From Lophium mytilinum (taxonomy: Eukaryota; Ascomycota; Dothideomycetes; Mytilinidiales; Mytilinidiaceae), in the NCBI GenBank assembly GCA_010093605.1, contig MU004184.1, forward strand, positions 453,897-517,896: DNA of 64,000 nt. The letters are read 5' to 3'. Position 1 is the stretch's first letter; every line of letters begins with the position of its first letter. Shown piece after piece: positions 22,414-34,500 of the stretch. The notes under the pieces were generated by a model. The model was given only the letters and a program-made list of their open reading frames with translations. It had not been told where the DNA came from and did not search any database. The position numbers and the translations under genes are program-made.

Positions 22414-22766
22414 CCAGAAAGCTGCTTCCAGCAACCTGCGCTATGATTTCTTCTATTATGCCTCATGTACTTTCCTTGCGCTATTCTATTACAGAGCACT
22501 CTCGTATACGCTTTCGCGTAACCTCATAGCTCATTATCTTCGTCTATATCACATGACCTAAACCCGAGAGCTTTAAGATTTCCAACAACTGTCAGCACGC
22601 AACCTCATCCAACAATAACGCGCACTCTCTATTGCTCTCTTCAAACTCAGCATTCCTCTCCCACTACATTCTCATCACATAGCTCCCCTCATAACCTTCA
22701 CACCAATCATAATTCATCAAATATTATACACATTATTTTTCCCCCATATACACTGCCCCCTCTTCC

Positions 22767-25700
22767 TCAACTCCGCCAAACCCTCCACCCCCTTCCCCTC
22801 TTCTTCTCACACTTTAAGTCCTGCTTCCCCTCATCCTGCTCCTCCTTCCCCACAATCCTGATAAACACCTGATCCAGCGTCGTCGGCGAGATGGAGTAGT
22901 ACTCGAAGCCCAGCTTCTCCTTGTTGGCTTCCAGGAGCGCGAAGAGGGAAGCGATGCCGCCGCTCCCGGGCTGGGCTTCGCTATCGACTTCTTCGACGCT
23001 CTCAGTTATCCCGGGGGAGATCTCTTTCGTGCCTTGGTTTGGTGGAGGTGGTGGGGGGTGGTTATAGGCAGATTGCACGACTCTGAAACGTAGTTGCCCA
23101 TGGCCGCCCCATTCTCTCCTCTCCAACCCCCCCTCTCCATCCTCCACCACCGCCCCCCTCACATTCCCCCTAACCCACTCCCTCACCCTCCCCATCTCCC
23201 CCTCCCCCGTCCCCGGCGCACTCCCCAAAACCAAATGCACCCCCCACTCCCCCCCCCACCTTCCCCTCAACCCCCCCGCCGTCCCAACCGCCAACAACCT
23301 CCCCCTCATAATCCCCACCCGCGTCGCCAACCGATCCGCCTCCTCCATACTATGCGTCGTCACCAACACCGCCCTCCCCGGCGCCGCCACCCCCAGCAAC
23401 GTCCGCCACATCCCCCGCTTCGCCGCCGCATCCATGCCCGAACTCGGCTCATCCAGCAGCAGCGTGCTCGGATTCCCCATCAGCGCGATCGCGAGGGACA
23501 ACTTTCGCTTATTGCCCCCGGAGAGCGTGGTAGCGGGGCGAGCGGCGAAGGCGGTGAGTCCGACGGCTGTTAATATAGTGGAGAGGTTTTGGGGGATGTC
23601 TGCGACGCCGCGCGCGCGGGCGTAGAAGTGGAGGTGCTCGGCGACGGTCATGGGGTCCATGGCGTCGAATTGGGGGCAGACGCCGAGGCGGCCGCGCGCG
23701 GCGGCGCGGTGGGTGATGATGGACGTGTCTTCGATAAGCACGTCGCCGCCATGATGCGAAGGGCGGAGGTCGCCGCGGATGAGGGAGATGGTCGTTGATT
23801 TGCCGGCGCCGTTGGGGCCGAGGAGGGCGAAGACGGCGCCGTGGGGGATGGAGAAGGAGAGGTCGGTGACGGCGGGGACGCTGGCGAAGGATTTGGAGAG
23901 GTGGAGGACGCGGAGGCCGCTGGTTGGGGAGGTGGTGGTGTGGGCGGTTTCGGCGGCGACGTCGGGGGGGATGGGGTGGGTTTCTTCTGGGTGGGGGGTG
24001 CGGTGGCGGGAGGGCAGGGTGAGGAAGGGGGGTTTGTAGCCGGAGTCGTACCAGATTAGGAAGGTTAGGAGGAGGAGGGATTGGAGGAGGAGATAGAGGA
24101 TTGGGCCGCCGTAGACGGTTATGGAGCCTGGGTAGGAGGCGACTTCTTTGCCGCGGCAGAGGAGGGAGAATTCGTTGAGCGCGAGGAGCATGCTGCGGAG
24201 GAGGTTGCCGGCGGGGGTGATGGTGGCGAAGATGAAGTGGGAGAGGGTGAGGTCATGGTCGATTCGGTTGGCAGGGGAGTACGTGAGGATGCTCATGTAC
24301 CTGGAGCAAAGGTTAGTAAACATCTGGTAAGTTTCGAAGTCGTGCAGCTCACATTATGAAGTATATGAGGTAAAAGACCGCTTGGCCTCCAGCAACAAAA
24401 GCGAACGCGGCCAATTGAGACGTGACGAAGAGCGAGACGACGTATGCTATCAGAATCGAGACGAGTCCGTAGAGGAAAAAGACCACGAAGAGGTAGCCTG
24501 GCGCATACCACGCGCTTGATGCCTAGGAACTGTCAGTGAATAGTCTACGAGGAGAGTGGACTGAAAAGAAAGACAACCCGGTGATACGTACTCCGACAAA
24601 TATTCCAGTCACAATCGCACTGATAAACAGCACGAACATGAAATCGAAGGCCAAATACGCCATCCAAAGAGGAGCAGCTCGGATGCCGTTGCTGTAATGC
24701 AGTGCCCTCACTTTCCTCAGTCTTTCCACAGTAGGATAGAGTGCGCAGAATCCCGGGTAAGCGGCCATCGCAAGCCCGAAATACAGTATTAGCTGAAGAG
24801 TCTGTCCAGCACCTGGAGCAAAAGGAACCGCGAAGCTTTGATATGCGGTATTGATTGGAATCTGGGTGAGAACATTCGACAAAACGTTCTGTGCTACTAT
24901 AGCATTGATGATGTCGCCATTCCCAACGTATGTGATGAGTGAATTCGTGCCAGCAGTATTAGAGAGGAAGAATCCGCCGGGCGTGACATTGTGGTAATGA
25001 CTCGAGACGAAATCCTGGAATTCTCCGACGGTGTCTAACAGATGGAAAACAGAAGTGTTTTGGCCCGTCCTCTTGGCTATATCTTCAATTGAGACCAGAG
25101 ACGGCGGTCCAACGGGGATGAAAGCCGTGCCATGCGTGGTGTTGAGAGAGAGAATCGTGGGTGATGTTGATTGTGCGCCCGGTTCGCAGCCGACGGCAGA
25201 GAAATTGCTGATGAACAATGTCACAAGTCCAGCAGTAATTATGGGAATGAGGACCGCGACGACGTAAGGGAGGTAGTTGCGACGGAGGATAGTGACTCTC
25301 TTCAGGAACAGTATCCATGTCTGTTGGGGCATGGTAGTTCCTACCCCAGTCGACATTTGAAGTCCCTTCTCATCCTGCGACGACCCGTCTGAAAGAGGTA
25401 CTCCATCCAGATCCCTGCGCGAAGTGTCAGATCGAAGAGTATTAGGCGTGTCGGGCTCGTCCTCTTTGATCTCTTCCGCTAGATTGAGGAACACATCTTC
25501 GAGCGTAGGTCCGCTGATATCGTAGCCTTGAATGCCCTGTCTTTCAAAACTATTCACGAGCTGAGATGTCTCGCCAGAGTCTTTCGGCAGGAAAGTAGTC
25601 TGGTCATGGGACCTTTGTATGGGAATGTCCTCGAACTCTGCAGAGGCGTTGTACTTGAGATTTGCTGGTAGAGTCACTCGGTACCCGCCGCCATGATGAT

Positions 25701-27867
25701 GCTTCAACTCGACCGCTGAACCTTCGGCTTTCAGGTGGCCCTTCGAGAGCATGACTATGTGATCAGACAAAACGTCAGCTTCGTCAAGGAAATGCGTCGT
25801 AAGAAGCAGTGTCCGGAAGCCTCGTTCCGCGAGCAATATATCCCAAATCTTCCTCCGAGATAGAGGGTCGAGTCCGGAGGAGACCTCATCAACGCAGCAC
25901 ACTTTGCTCCCGCCCGTGAACATCATTGCAAGCTGTAGTTTCCTTTTCTGTCCTCCGGAAAGAGTCTCCGATTTTGCCTTGAGCTTATGACCGAGATCGC
26001 AGGCTTTGACGAGTTCCTCAATCTGGACTTTCCCGTCGGTTCCGCTCATAGATTTCAACCGGTTGAATATCTGAACGTGTTCAAAGACAGTAAGCTCGTC
26101 CCACAGTACATTCTTCTGCGGGCAAAGGCCGAGCCCTCCGGTCCCGTCAAGCTCGATGGAGCCGCTGGTGATGCTGTTGAGGCCGGAAATCGCATCAAGG
26201 GTCGTAGATTTCCCGCTGCCGTTTGCACCCAAGAGTACCATAATCTGGCCTCGGCGGGCGGACCAGCTCACATTGTTGACGGCGTAGACAGTTTCTTTTG
26301 TCTTGAATCCAAGCTTCGAGAGTACTGCGCGTCGGAACCAGCTCGGCTCGAAATGCTTGGAGAATTTGATTATTTCGATGGCATTCTGGCTATCGGGCGC
26401 GGAAATGGCAGTCTTGCGGTCTTTGGATGCGGTTCCATATAGCCATCTCTCGACGAATGCGCCTAATACGGGATACAACAGGATCTGGATGATGAGAAAC
26501 ACCCAAAGGGCGATGCCAGGAAGTTGCCAAGGGTTATTTGGGGCGCCTTTGACGAGATTTGTAGCTCGAGAAACCTTTTCGAAATGCGCCATGTAGATGA
26601 TGAAGAATGTGTAGTTCATCGGTGGGAAGAGTAGACTCATGATTGCAACTGCGCCAGTGCTGTAGGGTCCGGCTACCTGCGCAATGATCGCGAGGACGAT
26701 GGAGGCGATCGTTATAGTGATTCCGGATAACTGGGCTTTATGAAAGAAGCTCGCGCCAAATATCGAGAAACTAGAGAGTGAGAATCCCGCCAAAACTTGG
26801 TAGAAAATGAGAATCGCGACCGATGTGGTTGGAAACGCCAACCGTTGCATTATAATAGACATTATGATCCATCCTGGAAGATAGATGATATCGAAAGCGA
26901 GATGATTTGAAAGAAGGCGGGCTGCCTGCGTATGCCAACCCTTCGAAGCCGGAGTCATAGCTTCGATCAACTGAGATATACCTAACTCACGCTCCGATGC
27001 CATCTGGCCTGTAAGTTGATACGTAACTCCACAAATACCAATGAAAAATGCAACAGCAAGGATATTGATCAGGGCCTGCATGTATAAGTGGCGCACTTTT
27101 ACGTCGCGCTCATGAGCAGTCTCGGATGTGAACGGGTACTCGTCAACCGCTTGAGGCAGCTTCGTCTGGTTCAAGGACGCAATCGCGGTATCGATTGCGT
27201 GCTGGAAAGGCAGGATATATAGCTCAGCGTCGTTATCATGACGATTGACGTATATCCGCTCCCCAAGATTACCATCTGATCTAAGGGTATAGTTCCACGT
27301 TCCAGCTGCGCCTTCGGTAGGGGATCCGTGGAAGCTGACGGCGCCATAGCAGGTGCTAACTCCGCGCAAAGAGCTTGGGCAGATCGTGAAGAGCTCTTCG
27401 TCTGTTTCCGCAATTTGTACTTTCTTTCCAGCACCGGTAACAAGCGACGACACAGAGCTGATCACATCCCCAATCTGCCCGCCAGTATGACCATTGTTTA
27501 TGAAGACTACCGTGTTCCTTCCTCCCTGAGCAGCGGCCAGCGCATTGTCCAAACTTCTTACTGGTACCGGGGATCCAATTCCGAACTCTGATGGGGGGAC
27601 GAAGAAATTCTTAGCGTAGGAAATGAAGAACATCTATATCAATGACAAGTCAGCAGGCGGCTAGCAATTTACTGTCCATCTCGCTCAACTTGAATTCAAA
27701 TCGCGGGATTTGAGACGCTATCCCATGGGATAGACAGTATGGGATTCGGCACTGACAAACACAATGGGCAAGAGAAACGCCCGCAAAGTAGTCGCGAACC
27801 AGTGCCGGACAAACACGATCAGGAGGTTCTTGTACGTGAGTGTCCATGTCTGCCGGAGGAATGCCAT
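22767..27867 (-). CDS. ABC transporter, ABCA (ABC1) subfamily, full size, 1618 aa
   Basis: Four exons: 27757-27867, 24592-27633, 24353-24522 and 22767-24300 (introns 123, 69 and 52 nt); 4857 nt. The start MAFLRQTWTLTYKNLLIVFV is the usual cytosolic lead-in and first membrane helix of fungal ABCA proteins. The order is TM helix, long lumenal loop, TM bundle, NBD1, second TM bundle, NBD2. NBD1 has Walker A LLGANGSGKSTTLDAI (about residue 503), signature LSGGQKRKL and Walker B VCCVDEVSSGLDP. NBD2 has LLGPNGAGKSTTISLI (about 1266), LSGGNKRKLSLA and STLLLDEPSSGMD. Both sites look catalytically competent; NBD1 has Val where Pro is usual after the catalytic Glu. ABCA proteins move lipids across membranes. 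The substrate is unknown. The first intron (GTCAGT donor) is long for this window; an upstream GTG-initiated frame was not used because ATG 27867 fits the family. Confidence 0.9.
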
Positions 27868-29265
27868 GTCGGTGTCGCGTGCCCAACCTGCTGTCGCGCC
27901 TGAGCCTCCCGGGATATTCACAAAGCTTCCGAGGACCTAGAAACTAGACTGAAGATGACGATTCCCTTAGTGGCCGCGTAAATGGCAGGTGGTATTATAT
28001 CAGTCCTGGATTCCTGGAGCCAATAGCGTAGAAAAGGCACATGCTTGTCGACCCGAGCGAATAAAGGAATCGACAATCAACAAGGCTATGAGAAGAGTAC
28101 GTATACAGCGTACGCATATATTTACACAAGGAAGCAAGAGAGGGACGACGCAATTGCTAAGGAGACGATGGGAAACGCGGGCTGCAGCAGTTTGAGGTCG
28201 CCGCCGAGACACACGCGGCACGCAAAACGGCGATCGATGATGGCTAGGATTTAATTCACGCATCCTCTCCCGGGACCCTACTGCCGAGCATGCCCATGCG
28301 CCATGCCACCACCAAGCCATTCCCGCCGCTTCGGGCGCCGTCCCCGGCCTCCGCGGTGGCGTGGCAGTTGGCCCGAGATTGGCGAAAAAGGCGGCGGCAT
28401 GCCGTGCGCCCATGAGTCTGAAAGCCGGCCCGATAGGCAGCTCTCGACGACAACACCATCTCCTCCATTTTGATATGAAGCCCATCAGATCTATCAGATC
28501 GTGGAGTTGACTGATAAGTGTCCTCGACCTTGTGACTCGAAGCTGGCGTATGGAGCCGCTCGTCATTGATCATCGCCCTCGGAGTATTTCGTGGGCACCG
28601 CGGCGGCAATGGACATCTATCAGGCTCGGTGTCCTCGCTTACATTCATCAAGACCAAAGAAGAAACCTCGTGAGTAGATCCGGAGGCCTGCAGTGTTTGC
28701 TCCGGTTCCCCAGACATCATAGCTGGGTCGTCGAGGTAAGGTTTTCTCCACTTGATTTTCGGGCCTCATCCATTGGGCTCCTCCAATCGACACACATATT
28801 GTCTTTCCATTGATCGCTACCATTATATCTTTGAATCGAGACTAGCCTTAGTCGGCAATAGTCATATCATGCTCAGTATATGAGATGTAGGCATCGAGTA
28901 TGCCCATCCAGGGTCCGGGCGCGCGAGTCAACGGATTGGATGAGCCGTGAAAGTTGAAGTTCGCTCCAGAAGATGTGTCCAAGTACATTTTAGGACTCAA
29001 AAGCGCATCGTCCTTATGACGTGACCGAGTGACTTCAAAGTTGTCAGGTATCGACGTTACTACACCGTTCAGCTTAGAAAAGTCACTATAGAAACAAGGA
29101 TGAATTTGCTTTCGTTGCTACCTCTTCATGCGTATTTCCATTCAGAGATCCTTCTTCACTGCATCCTCTTGATCGCTGCAGTTTCAATAATATCCTCATA
29201 ACTACTAAGACATCACGACTCCGGAAGACTTTCTTCAACCATTCAACCTCGTGCAAGCTGTCGCG
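27868..29265. other. intergenic, upstream of ABCA gene and of secreted-protein cluster
   Basis: Roughly 1.4 kb with only doubtful open frames (see 28256-28720). It probably contains both divergent promoters. Confidence 0.4.
28256..28720 (-). CDS. doubtful ORF, 154 aa
   Basis: An open frame beginning MMSGEPEQTLQASGSTHEV. The first ~95 residues are polar and protein-like, while the last third is GC-rich and also open in a neighbouring frame. No domain, signal or splice evidence. The length is within what chance gives in this window. Kept only as a candidate. Confidence 0.2.
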   Translation of the reverse strand: MMSGEPEQTLQASGSTHEVSSLVLMNVSEDTEPDRCPLPPRCPRNTPRAMINDERLHTPASSHKVEDTYQSTPRSDRSDGLHIKMEEMVLSSRAAYRAGFQTHGRTACRRLFRQSRANCHATAEAGDGARSGGNGLVVAWRMGMLGSRVPGEDA

Positions 29266-29914
29266 ATGCACTCCCTTCACGTACTATTGATAGCTTCGCT
29301 ATTCGCCTGCTTCACAACATCCAACCCTATTGGCATAGTCCTCCCTCCGCCGACTCAACCTCACCCAACCAACCAACGCAAAGACAGCGAGTGTTACAAT
29401 TCAGGGCTGGGGCAGTACGCCTGGAAAGAAGCCAGAGGATTTCTGCCCACCGTATGCAACTATCTAGTGAATTTAAACGGCAATCCCGTCCTCGAAAATT
29501 CAGGCAGTCGAATGGCATGTCGAACATTCGCCGAAACAAACGTCGACAAGCATGGAAACCTCGTGCACGATAGCAACAGCATGAAGGCATACTGGTTCAA
29601 AGTTGGACTAGTGAAAGAACACAGCCTCGAGACTCTCAGGAAAGACGACTGTGTCAACATGATGGGGAAGATTTTCGAGAAGTGTAGTCCTGGTGACAAA
29701 GGTGGGCACGGTGGGAATGTGTATGATGATGGTAAAGTTTTCCAATACGAGTATGTTACAGCTACTCTGAACTTTTATATTGATACCTAATATACATTCC
29801 AGTATCACTACAAAACGTATCAGGATGGACTCGCCAACTACTCATTGCAACATGGACTGGGAGTCTGATGGATCCATGGTTATGGAGCCGGACCCTTACG
29901 TATCTAACGGGTAA
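29266..29914 (+). CDS. secreted six-cysteine protein, cluster member 1, 198 aa
   Basis: Exons 29266-29750 and 29803-29914 with a 52-nt intron (GTATGT..TTCCAG); 597 nt. The ATG at 29266 is preferred; the frame upstream opens on GTG. A signal peptide is clear (MHSLHVLLIASLFACFTTSN). The mature part has six cysteines in the order ECYN, VCNYL, ACRTF, DDCVNMM, KCSPG and, in exon 2, HCNMD. Two relatives follow downstream with the same order: the motifs VC-x-x-L, ACRT[FY] and [DE]C-x-x-x-M are shared, and each gene has one phase-2 intron before the exon with the sixth cysteine. This set-up suggests three disulphides in a secreted, possibly effector-like protein. I do not recognise the family. Confidence 0.8.
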
Positions 29915-30400
29915 CGCGAGCCTCCTAATCTTGGTTGGGATTTCAGTCTCCGGCTCTGCATCACGATTCACTTTCCCTACACCTTTATTCTTCAGCAATG
30001 AATTCAGATAGAATCGGTTCTTGTAGATTTGTTGCGTATTCAATCCATGACATTACTTATCTCAGGTTCTCTATTCCGGGCCACATGTCAATCCTATGGG
30101 CTCTTTCGGCAACCCCAGCATTTTCCACGGGAACCACTAATGGATCGTGCTCTTGAGTCAAGCGCTGCTTGATCAGGCATAGTCATACTGCGCTGACCTC
30201 GTGCGGTCCAAGCACGGACGCTGGGAGTGTGATTCACATTAGAAAGGCAGTCACACTAGTCACCCAGTCATCCAGAATCCTATCCATATACAAAACTCCG
30301 GTTCCCCTTGCGTTTGCCTCTCTATCTAAATCTATGTCCCGATCAATAACTCAGTCTTCATACCATCATTTCTACCACAATCTGCCATCAATAATCCATT
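29915..30400. other. intergenic within secreted-protein cluster
   Basis: 486 bases, no further gene. It presumably holds the promoter of cluster member 2. Confidence 0.5.
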
Positions 30401-30934
30401 ATGAATCACTACATTAATCTCCTTATCTTCACTCCTCTCTTCGCATCCCTCGCCCTAGCTAACGGCTGCTTCTCGGGCGGAGACGAGATATTCGCAGTAG
30501 CAGAAGCCAACACCAGCATCCCAAGCGTCTGCAAATACCTCCGCTCATACCATGGAGACACATGGGTCTACAACACCACTTTGGAAAACCGTACCGCATG
30601 CCGTACCTACTCCGCCTTCAACGCGACCTCTCAAAAAATGGAGGATAACTTGGATAAAGCGTGGTACTACGAGATCCATCTCATAAGCAACCCCAAGAAC
30701 GGTCGAGTACTGGGGCAAGACGAGTGTGTTAACGGGATGACGAAGTCGGTGGTGGCTATCTGCGACTGGGGCGCTGATTTTTCGTATACGAATTGGCGAT
30801 ACGTGTAAGTTGGCTTTTTGGTATCTGGTGTATGGGGTTTCGGAGCTAATGATTGGGATAGGGCGGACCCAAATAAGGTACCTTGCGGGCAGAAGTGGGA
30901 TGATCAGAGTCCAGTTGTCGACAGTCACGTTTGA
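30401..30934 (+). CDS. secreted six-cysteine protein, cluster member 2, 158 aa
   Basis: Exons 30401-30804 and 30862-30934 with a 57-nt intron (GTAAGT, GAGCTAATG branch, GATAG); 477 nt. The signal peptide MNHYINLLIFTPLFASLALA is followed by six cysteines: NGCFSG, VCKYL, ACRTY, DECVNGM, ICDWG and, in exon 2, PCGQK. Two NxT/S sites (YNTTLENRT, FNATS) could be N-glycosylated. The spliced end reads WRYVADPNKVPCG, matching VDPNEANG..NC in member 3. Without splicing the protein would stop one residue past the donor and lose its sixth cysteine. Same strand and spacing as its neighbours point to tandem duplication. Function unknown; secretion is the safe inference. Confidence 0.8.
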
Positions 30935-31676
30935 ATCAATGAGGACATTCAATGAGGAAACCTCGTACTGCTAATGGGGCTCGGATGTCCTTCGTATTCA
31001 GCTTGTTTTTGGTGTTTTTTTCAAGCTCATAAGTTTGCGTTGCTTTCCCGGGCTTTCTCTAGCGACCATTTTCACAGTTTTCGATGGTTGTGCCTTTTAG
31101 CATTCTGATTCAAGTCATTAGTCGTTCTAAATACTCTTTTTCGGCCTCTATTATCTTGGTAAATTTCTATTCGTATCCCTAGTGATGCCCGCGAGAAATT
31201 CTCATTGAACCATGCTCTTGAGTTCGTTGACTCTGGTCCTAGCACCTACGGTCATAATTGTGCATCATAGTAGCCCAGAAGTGCGGACTTCGGGGGTGCG
31301 CTTTGCGATGAATATCTGTCGCCCGAGTCATCGAAACGGAACATCTATGATTCATCAATACCGCGAGATCATTCTCAGACATGTAGTGTTTGCGCGGCAT
31401 CGACTCATTGACTTACACACTCCTCGTTTCAAAAGCGCAGGATGACTGCGCTACATACAGAGAATGGCGATGCATGTTCTGCAATGTAGAAGAGTCAACG
31501 CAACACAGAGAAGTATAAATCATCTTCCTTGAGTCAAAGAATCTATTCTTGCAGAATATAAACCTTTCGCATCCGCTACACTACCTCTCCTACTCTATAC
31601 CCTATTCGCAATCTCGAAAGACCAAAGAAATCCACCAACCTATTCGAAACCAGTACCACCATCATCTACTACCACG
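30935..31676. other. intergenic within secreted-protein cluster
   Basis: About 740 bases without a gene. A TATAAA-like sequence near 31514 lies about 160 bases before cluster member 3. Confidence 0.5.
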
Positions 31677-32174
31677 ATGCGATACTTCAAATCAGTTCTC
31701 CTGGCTTTGGTCTTTACGCCGCTCCCTCTAGCAAATGCGGAGCAGTGCCATCGCGTTGGCCTGAAAAACTTTGTTAGCAAAGATAAAGTAATCGCAGCCT
31801 TGGGAAATGTCTGCGTTCAACTCCTCTACGGCACCAAAATTGCCCCGCTCAATGACAACAAGCCCGTCGATATCATGACAACACAGCAGGCATGCCGAAC
31901 CTTCAAAGGACACAAAGACAAGCTCTACATGTTCACGATCGAGCCCGTCATTACCAAGGGAGTGGAGCACAAAAAGATTCTTCCTCAAGATTGCATCGAC
32001 ATGATGACGAGTCTGTTGGACTGCCCTAAAGGAGCCTGGGAGAGACTGAATGGCGACTTCCAATTCAGGCACGTGCCATTTCTTGCGGAGCTTACTTCTA
32101 TAGCTAACTGAAGATCCAGCGTGGACCCCAATGAGGCCAACGGCAATTTGGAGAACTGCCCCATGGCGGACTGA
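31677..32174 (+). CDS. secreted six-cysteine protein, cluster member 3, 148 aa, probable GC-AG intron
   Basis: The signal peptide MRYFKSVLLALVFTPLPLAN precedes cysteines at EQCHR, VCVQL, ACRTF, QDCIDMM and LDCPKG. Unspliced, the frame ends at 32111 with only five mature cysteines. Joining 31677-32068 to 32120-32174 removes 51 nt that start GCACGT, hold a GCTAACTG branch site and end CCAG. The result ends VDPNEANG..LENCPMAD, with the sixth cysteine and the VDPN motif of member 2 (ADPN), at the same phase 2. So I infer a GC-AG intron. The GT three bases further on gives the wrong frame. 447 nt, 148 aa. Most diverged of the three; it lacks the glycosylation sites of member 2. Confidence 0.7.
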
Positions 32175-33107
32175 TCGGGAGCCGCAACAGTCGGCAAGAA
32201 GCGACGTGGTACGATGGCTAATTTCGAGTCTTCGAAACTCTCAAGGTATCTCGCCGCTTCATGTGCCTGTTCTCCGGGATTTCTCTGTAGCACCTGGTCC
32301 TTCTTTCCCTTTGGTGTTGTTCTTTCGGGCTCTTGTTCTTCATAGACTTCCTACTTAGAGCTGTTTCTCATTTCTGTACTTCTATTAGCTTCTCCAATGC
32401 CCCCTTCAGACTAATTAGATTCATCTCATTCACCTGCTCTACCACACAAGTCTTCCGCCAGATTCTACCACATTCCACCGCCCGTGACTCAAGTGCTCCA
32501 GCACCTGCACCTCTCCCACTCGAAATATATAACACCCCCCCCTTTCTCTCTTCCCCTCCTCGACAGAGTTGGCAACCAGGAGCTTCAAACACTCCATGCG
32601 ACCCAGACATGGCCAGCGGTGGAAAAAACAGCTATTCGAACGAGTCATGGACCGAAACAAGGCGAAAAATGCTGCAATGAGAGCGTGGGACTAGCAAAAA
32701 CTAGCACCCATCGCCCTGATGTGGCGAGCAGGGCCCAATCCGTGGTATCGTTGGCGATGGTAGTTCAAAACAGGCTGTAATCACCTCTGCTGGAGGAGGA
32801 CCGTGGTGGATCGACATCGATCATCGCGCGAATCCATGGGCTGGAGTGGAGTAGGGTGGCGGTTGGATCAAGAGCGGTGATGATGGAGGTGAGTATCATG
32901 GAATAGTGCACGTATGCGTGGGGAGCTCGCGAAGCTGGCCTTCGGGATGATTGGAAGCGCTTTTAGTCCTCTTTCAGAGAAGTGGGTGATGTTCATCACC
33001 ACCGCCCGCTGGCGTACCACTACCGCTCCTCCACACCACGGCCATGTGGCGCGTAGTTCATATATGTTGATCCCACAGCCGACCATGGGATGTCGACGGC
33101 CTCGTTT
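32175..33107. other. intergenic, one possible micro-ORF
   Basis: A TATATA box near 32524 and a CT-rich stretch precede an ATG at 32596 opening a basic 32-codon frame (MRPRHGQRWKKQLFERVMD..) that stops at 32694. This resembles a promoter and start, but the product is too short to judge and no second exon was found. Nothing else is recognised. Confidence 0.3.
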
Positions 33108-33707
33108 TTACTCCTCCACCCCACTCCCACATAGTACTCTACTCTGAATACTGTTGTTCCCGCCGCCAAAAATGAGATATTTATGACTTCGTTTTTGATG
33201 TCCCAGTCCTTCTCCATGTGCTTTCCTAAGCGTACATTTTGCAATCTCTCGAATGCTCCACCGCCTCCTCTCCATTGTTATGAATTGAGGGACTTTTGCA
33301 ACCCACCCATTCTCCTCGTCCAAGCCTTGCAAGAAAGAACCAAGGGTCTGAGAGCGAGGGGTTTTATATTGCAGTTTCGAAGCGAATATCGAGGTCACAT
33401 GGCACCCGTGACTCGGTAAACGAGCACGGGATATCAGTGGAGGCTGCCAGATTCCATTTTCGTCCGCGAGCCACTGCCAAAGCCTCACTGCACGCCTTGA
33501 GTCTTCCCCAGCGACGTAATCCTTACGCTTCCACCTCCTTCGCCGGACGCCTTCTCTGCTTTTAGCCGCCCAGTCACGTGAACCCCCAGCGGCCCTGGCT
33601 CTCAAAACTTCCAGCCTCTGGTATAATAGCGCCCTCTTGCTTGCTTTGAAAATTTCCAGTGCAGAAGAAGGAGCCCAGTATGGAGTGAGGAAAAGCTGAA
33701 GCTCCAT
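33108..33707 (-). CDS. doubtful ORF, 199 aa
   Basis: Open frame starting MELQLFLTPYWAPSSALEIF with a basic middle part. No domain, signal peptide or repeat is recognised. An ORF of this length is not improbable by chance in 64 kb. The balanced residue makeup of the first 90 residues is the only point in favour. Confidence 0.2.
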   Translation of the reverse strand: MELQLFLTPYWAPSSALEIFKASKRALLYQRLEVLRARAAGGSRDWAAKSREGVRRRRWKRKDYVAGEDSRRAVRLWQWLADENGIWQPPLISRARLPSHGCHVTSIFASKLQYKTPRSQTLGSFLQGLDEENGWVAKVPQFITMERRRWSIREIAKCTLRKAHGEGLGHQKRSHKYLIFGGGNNSIQSRVLCGSGVEE

Positions 33708-33989
33708 TCTAGGATGATCTAGGAAAGCGGGGGCAAAAGGAGTCTTCCTCTTCCGTCATGTGTGTAGCAACATCCCTTTAGGGGCATGATGAGGTGGACG
33801 ATCAACCAAACTGTTGAGGAGGTACCATGGGAGTTTCGTCAATCAACTTTGCCAGTCCATAAGCAGCATAGGATGGTGCGGGCAGCTATGGTGCGGATGT
33901 GCACTACTGCATGAAAACGTGGTGAAGACCATGAAGGAAGTCTAGTTGTGCTCTACCTCATCCCCAGGAGGCAACGCATAGCTTTGGAA

Positions 33990-34500
33990 TTTAGTATGAG
34001 AATCAACACGGTAGAAATTAAACTACCTTTTGATAGACTATCGACCTGCCAGTTAGAACAGCCCCAACGTTGTTCTCGACTATGCAAAAGCGTAGTTACA
34101 CACGCCTATATTCCCGAGACTTGATATCACCGCCTTGAATTCCAATAATAAAGCCAATGCAGTAGAAACTAGACTGCTTTTTGATTACTTACCTTCCTGC
34201 TAGCTAAGCTACCCCTAGCATCGTTATCAACTACGAAAAAGTATAAACACACACTCCCATATCCCCCACACCCAGATTCTTCGCCTTGAAATTTAACACA
34301 AAACCCAACACCATCGAAACTACGCTCCCTTATACCAACCTTCCCACCTCCCACCTAAACCATCCCCGACACCGCCATCATCCACCAGAAGTAGACCCAA
34401 TACTGCACCTCACCACCCCCTCCCCCTTTCCACTCCCACCGCAAGATCTTAAACCCGACCACCACCACCACGCCCTTATATCACTCTCCCATCATTTTCT
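33990..34500. repeat. degenerate satellite, array 3 (about three units)
   Basis: Copies of TAGAAACTAGACTGCTTTTTG, CTTCCTGCTAGCTAAGC and TATCAACTACGAAAAAGTAT occur near 34000, 34160 and 34310. They match the unit of array 2 at 11.5-13.2 kb in order and orientation. The first and last units are strongly decayed. Confidence 0.6.

Larger units (their letters stand above)
21926..22766. other. tail-to-tail intergenic region
   Basis: About 840 bases between the 3' ends of the STAND gene and the ABCA gene. It contains two CACGTG clusters (22246-22255 and 22400-22413). No gene was found. Confidence 0.5.

Noticed and set aside
23094-23573. Pro/His-rich + frame
   Set aside because: Antisense shadow of the second ABC domain.
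27868-27921. Longer N-terminus for the ABCA protein
   Set aside because: That frame opens on GTG and the sequence before it looks like an acceptor without a matching upstream exon; ATG 27867 fits the family.
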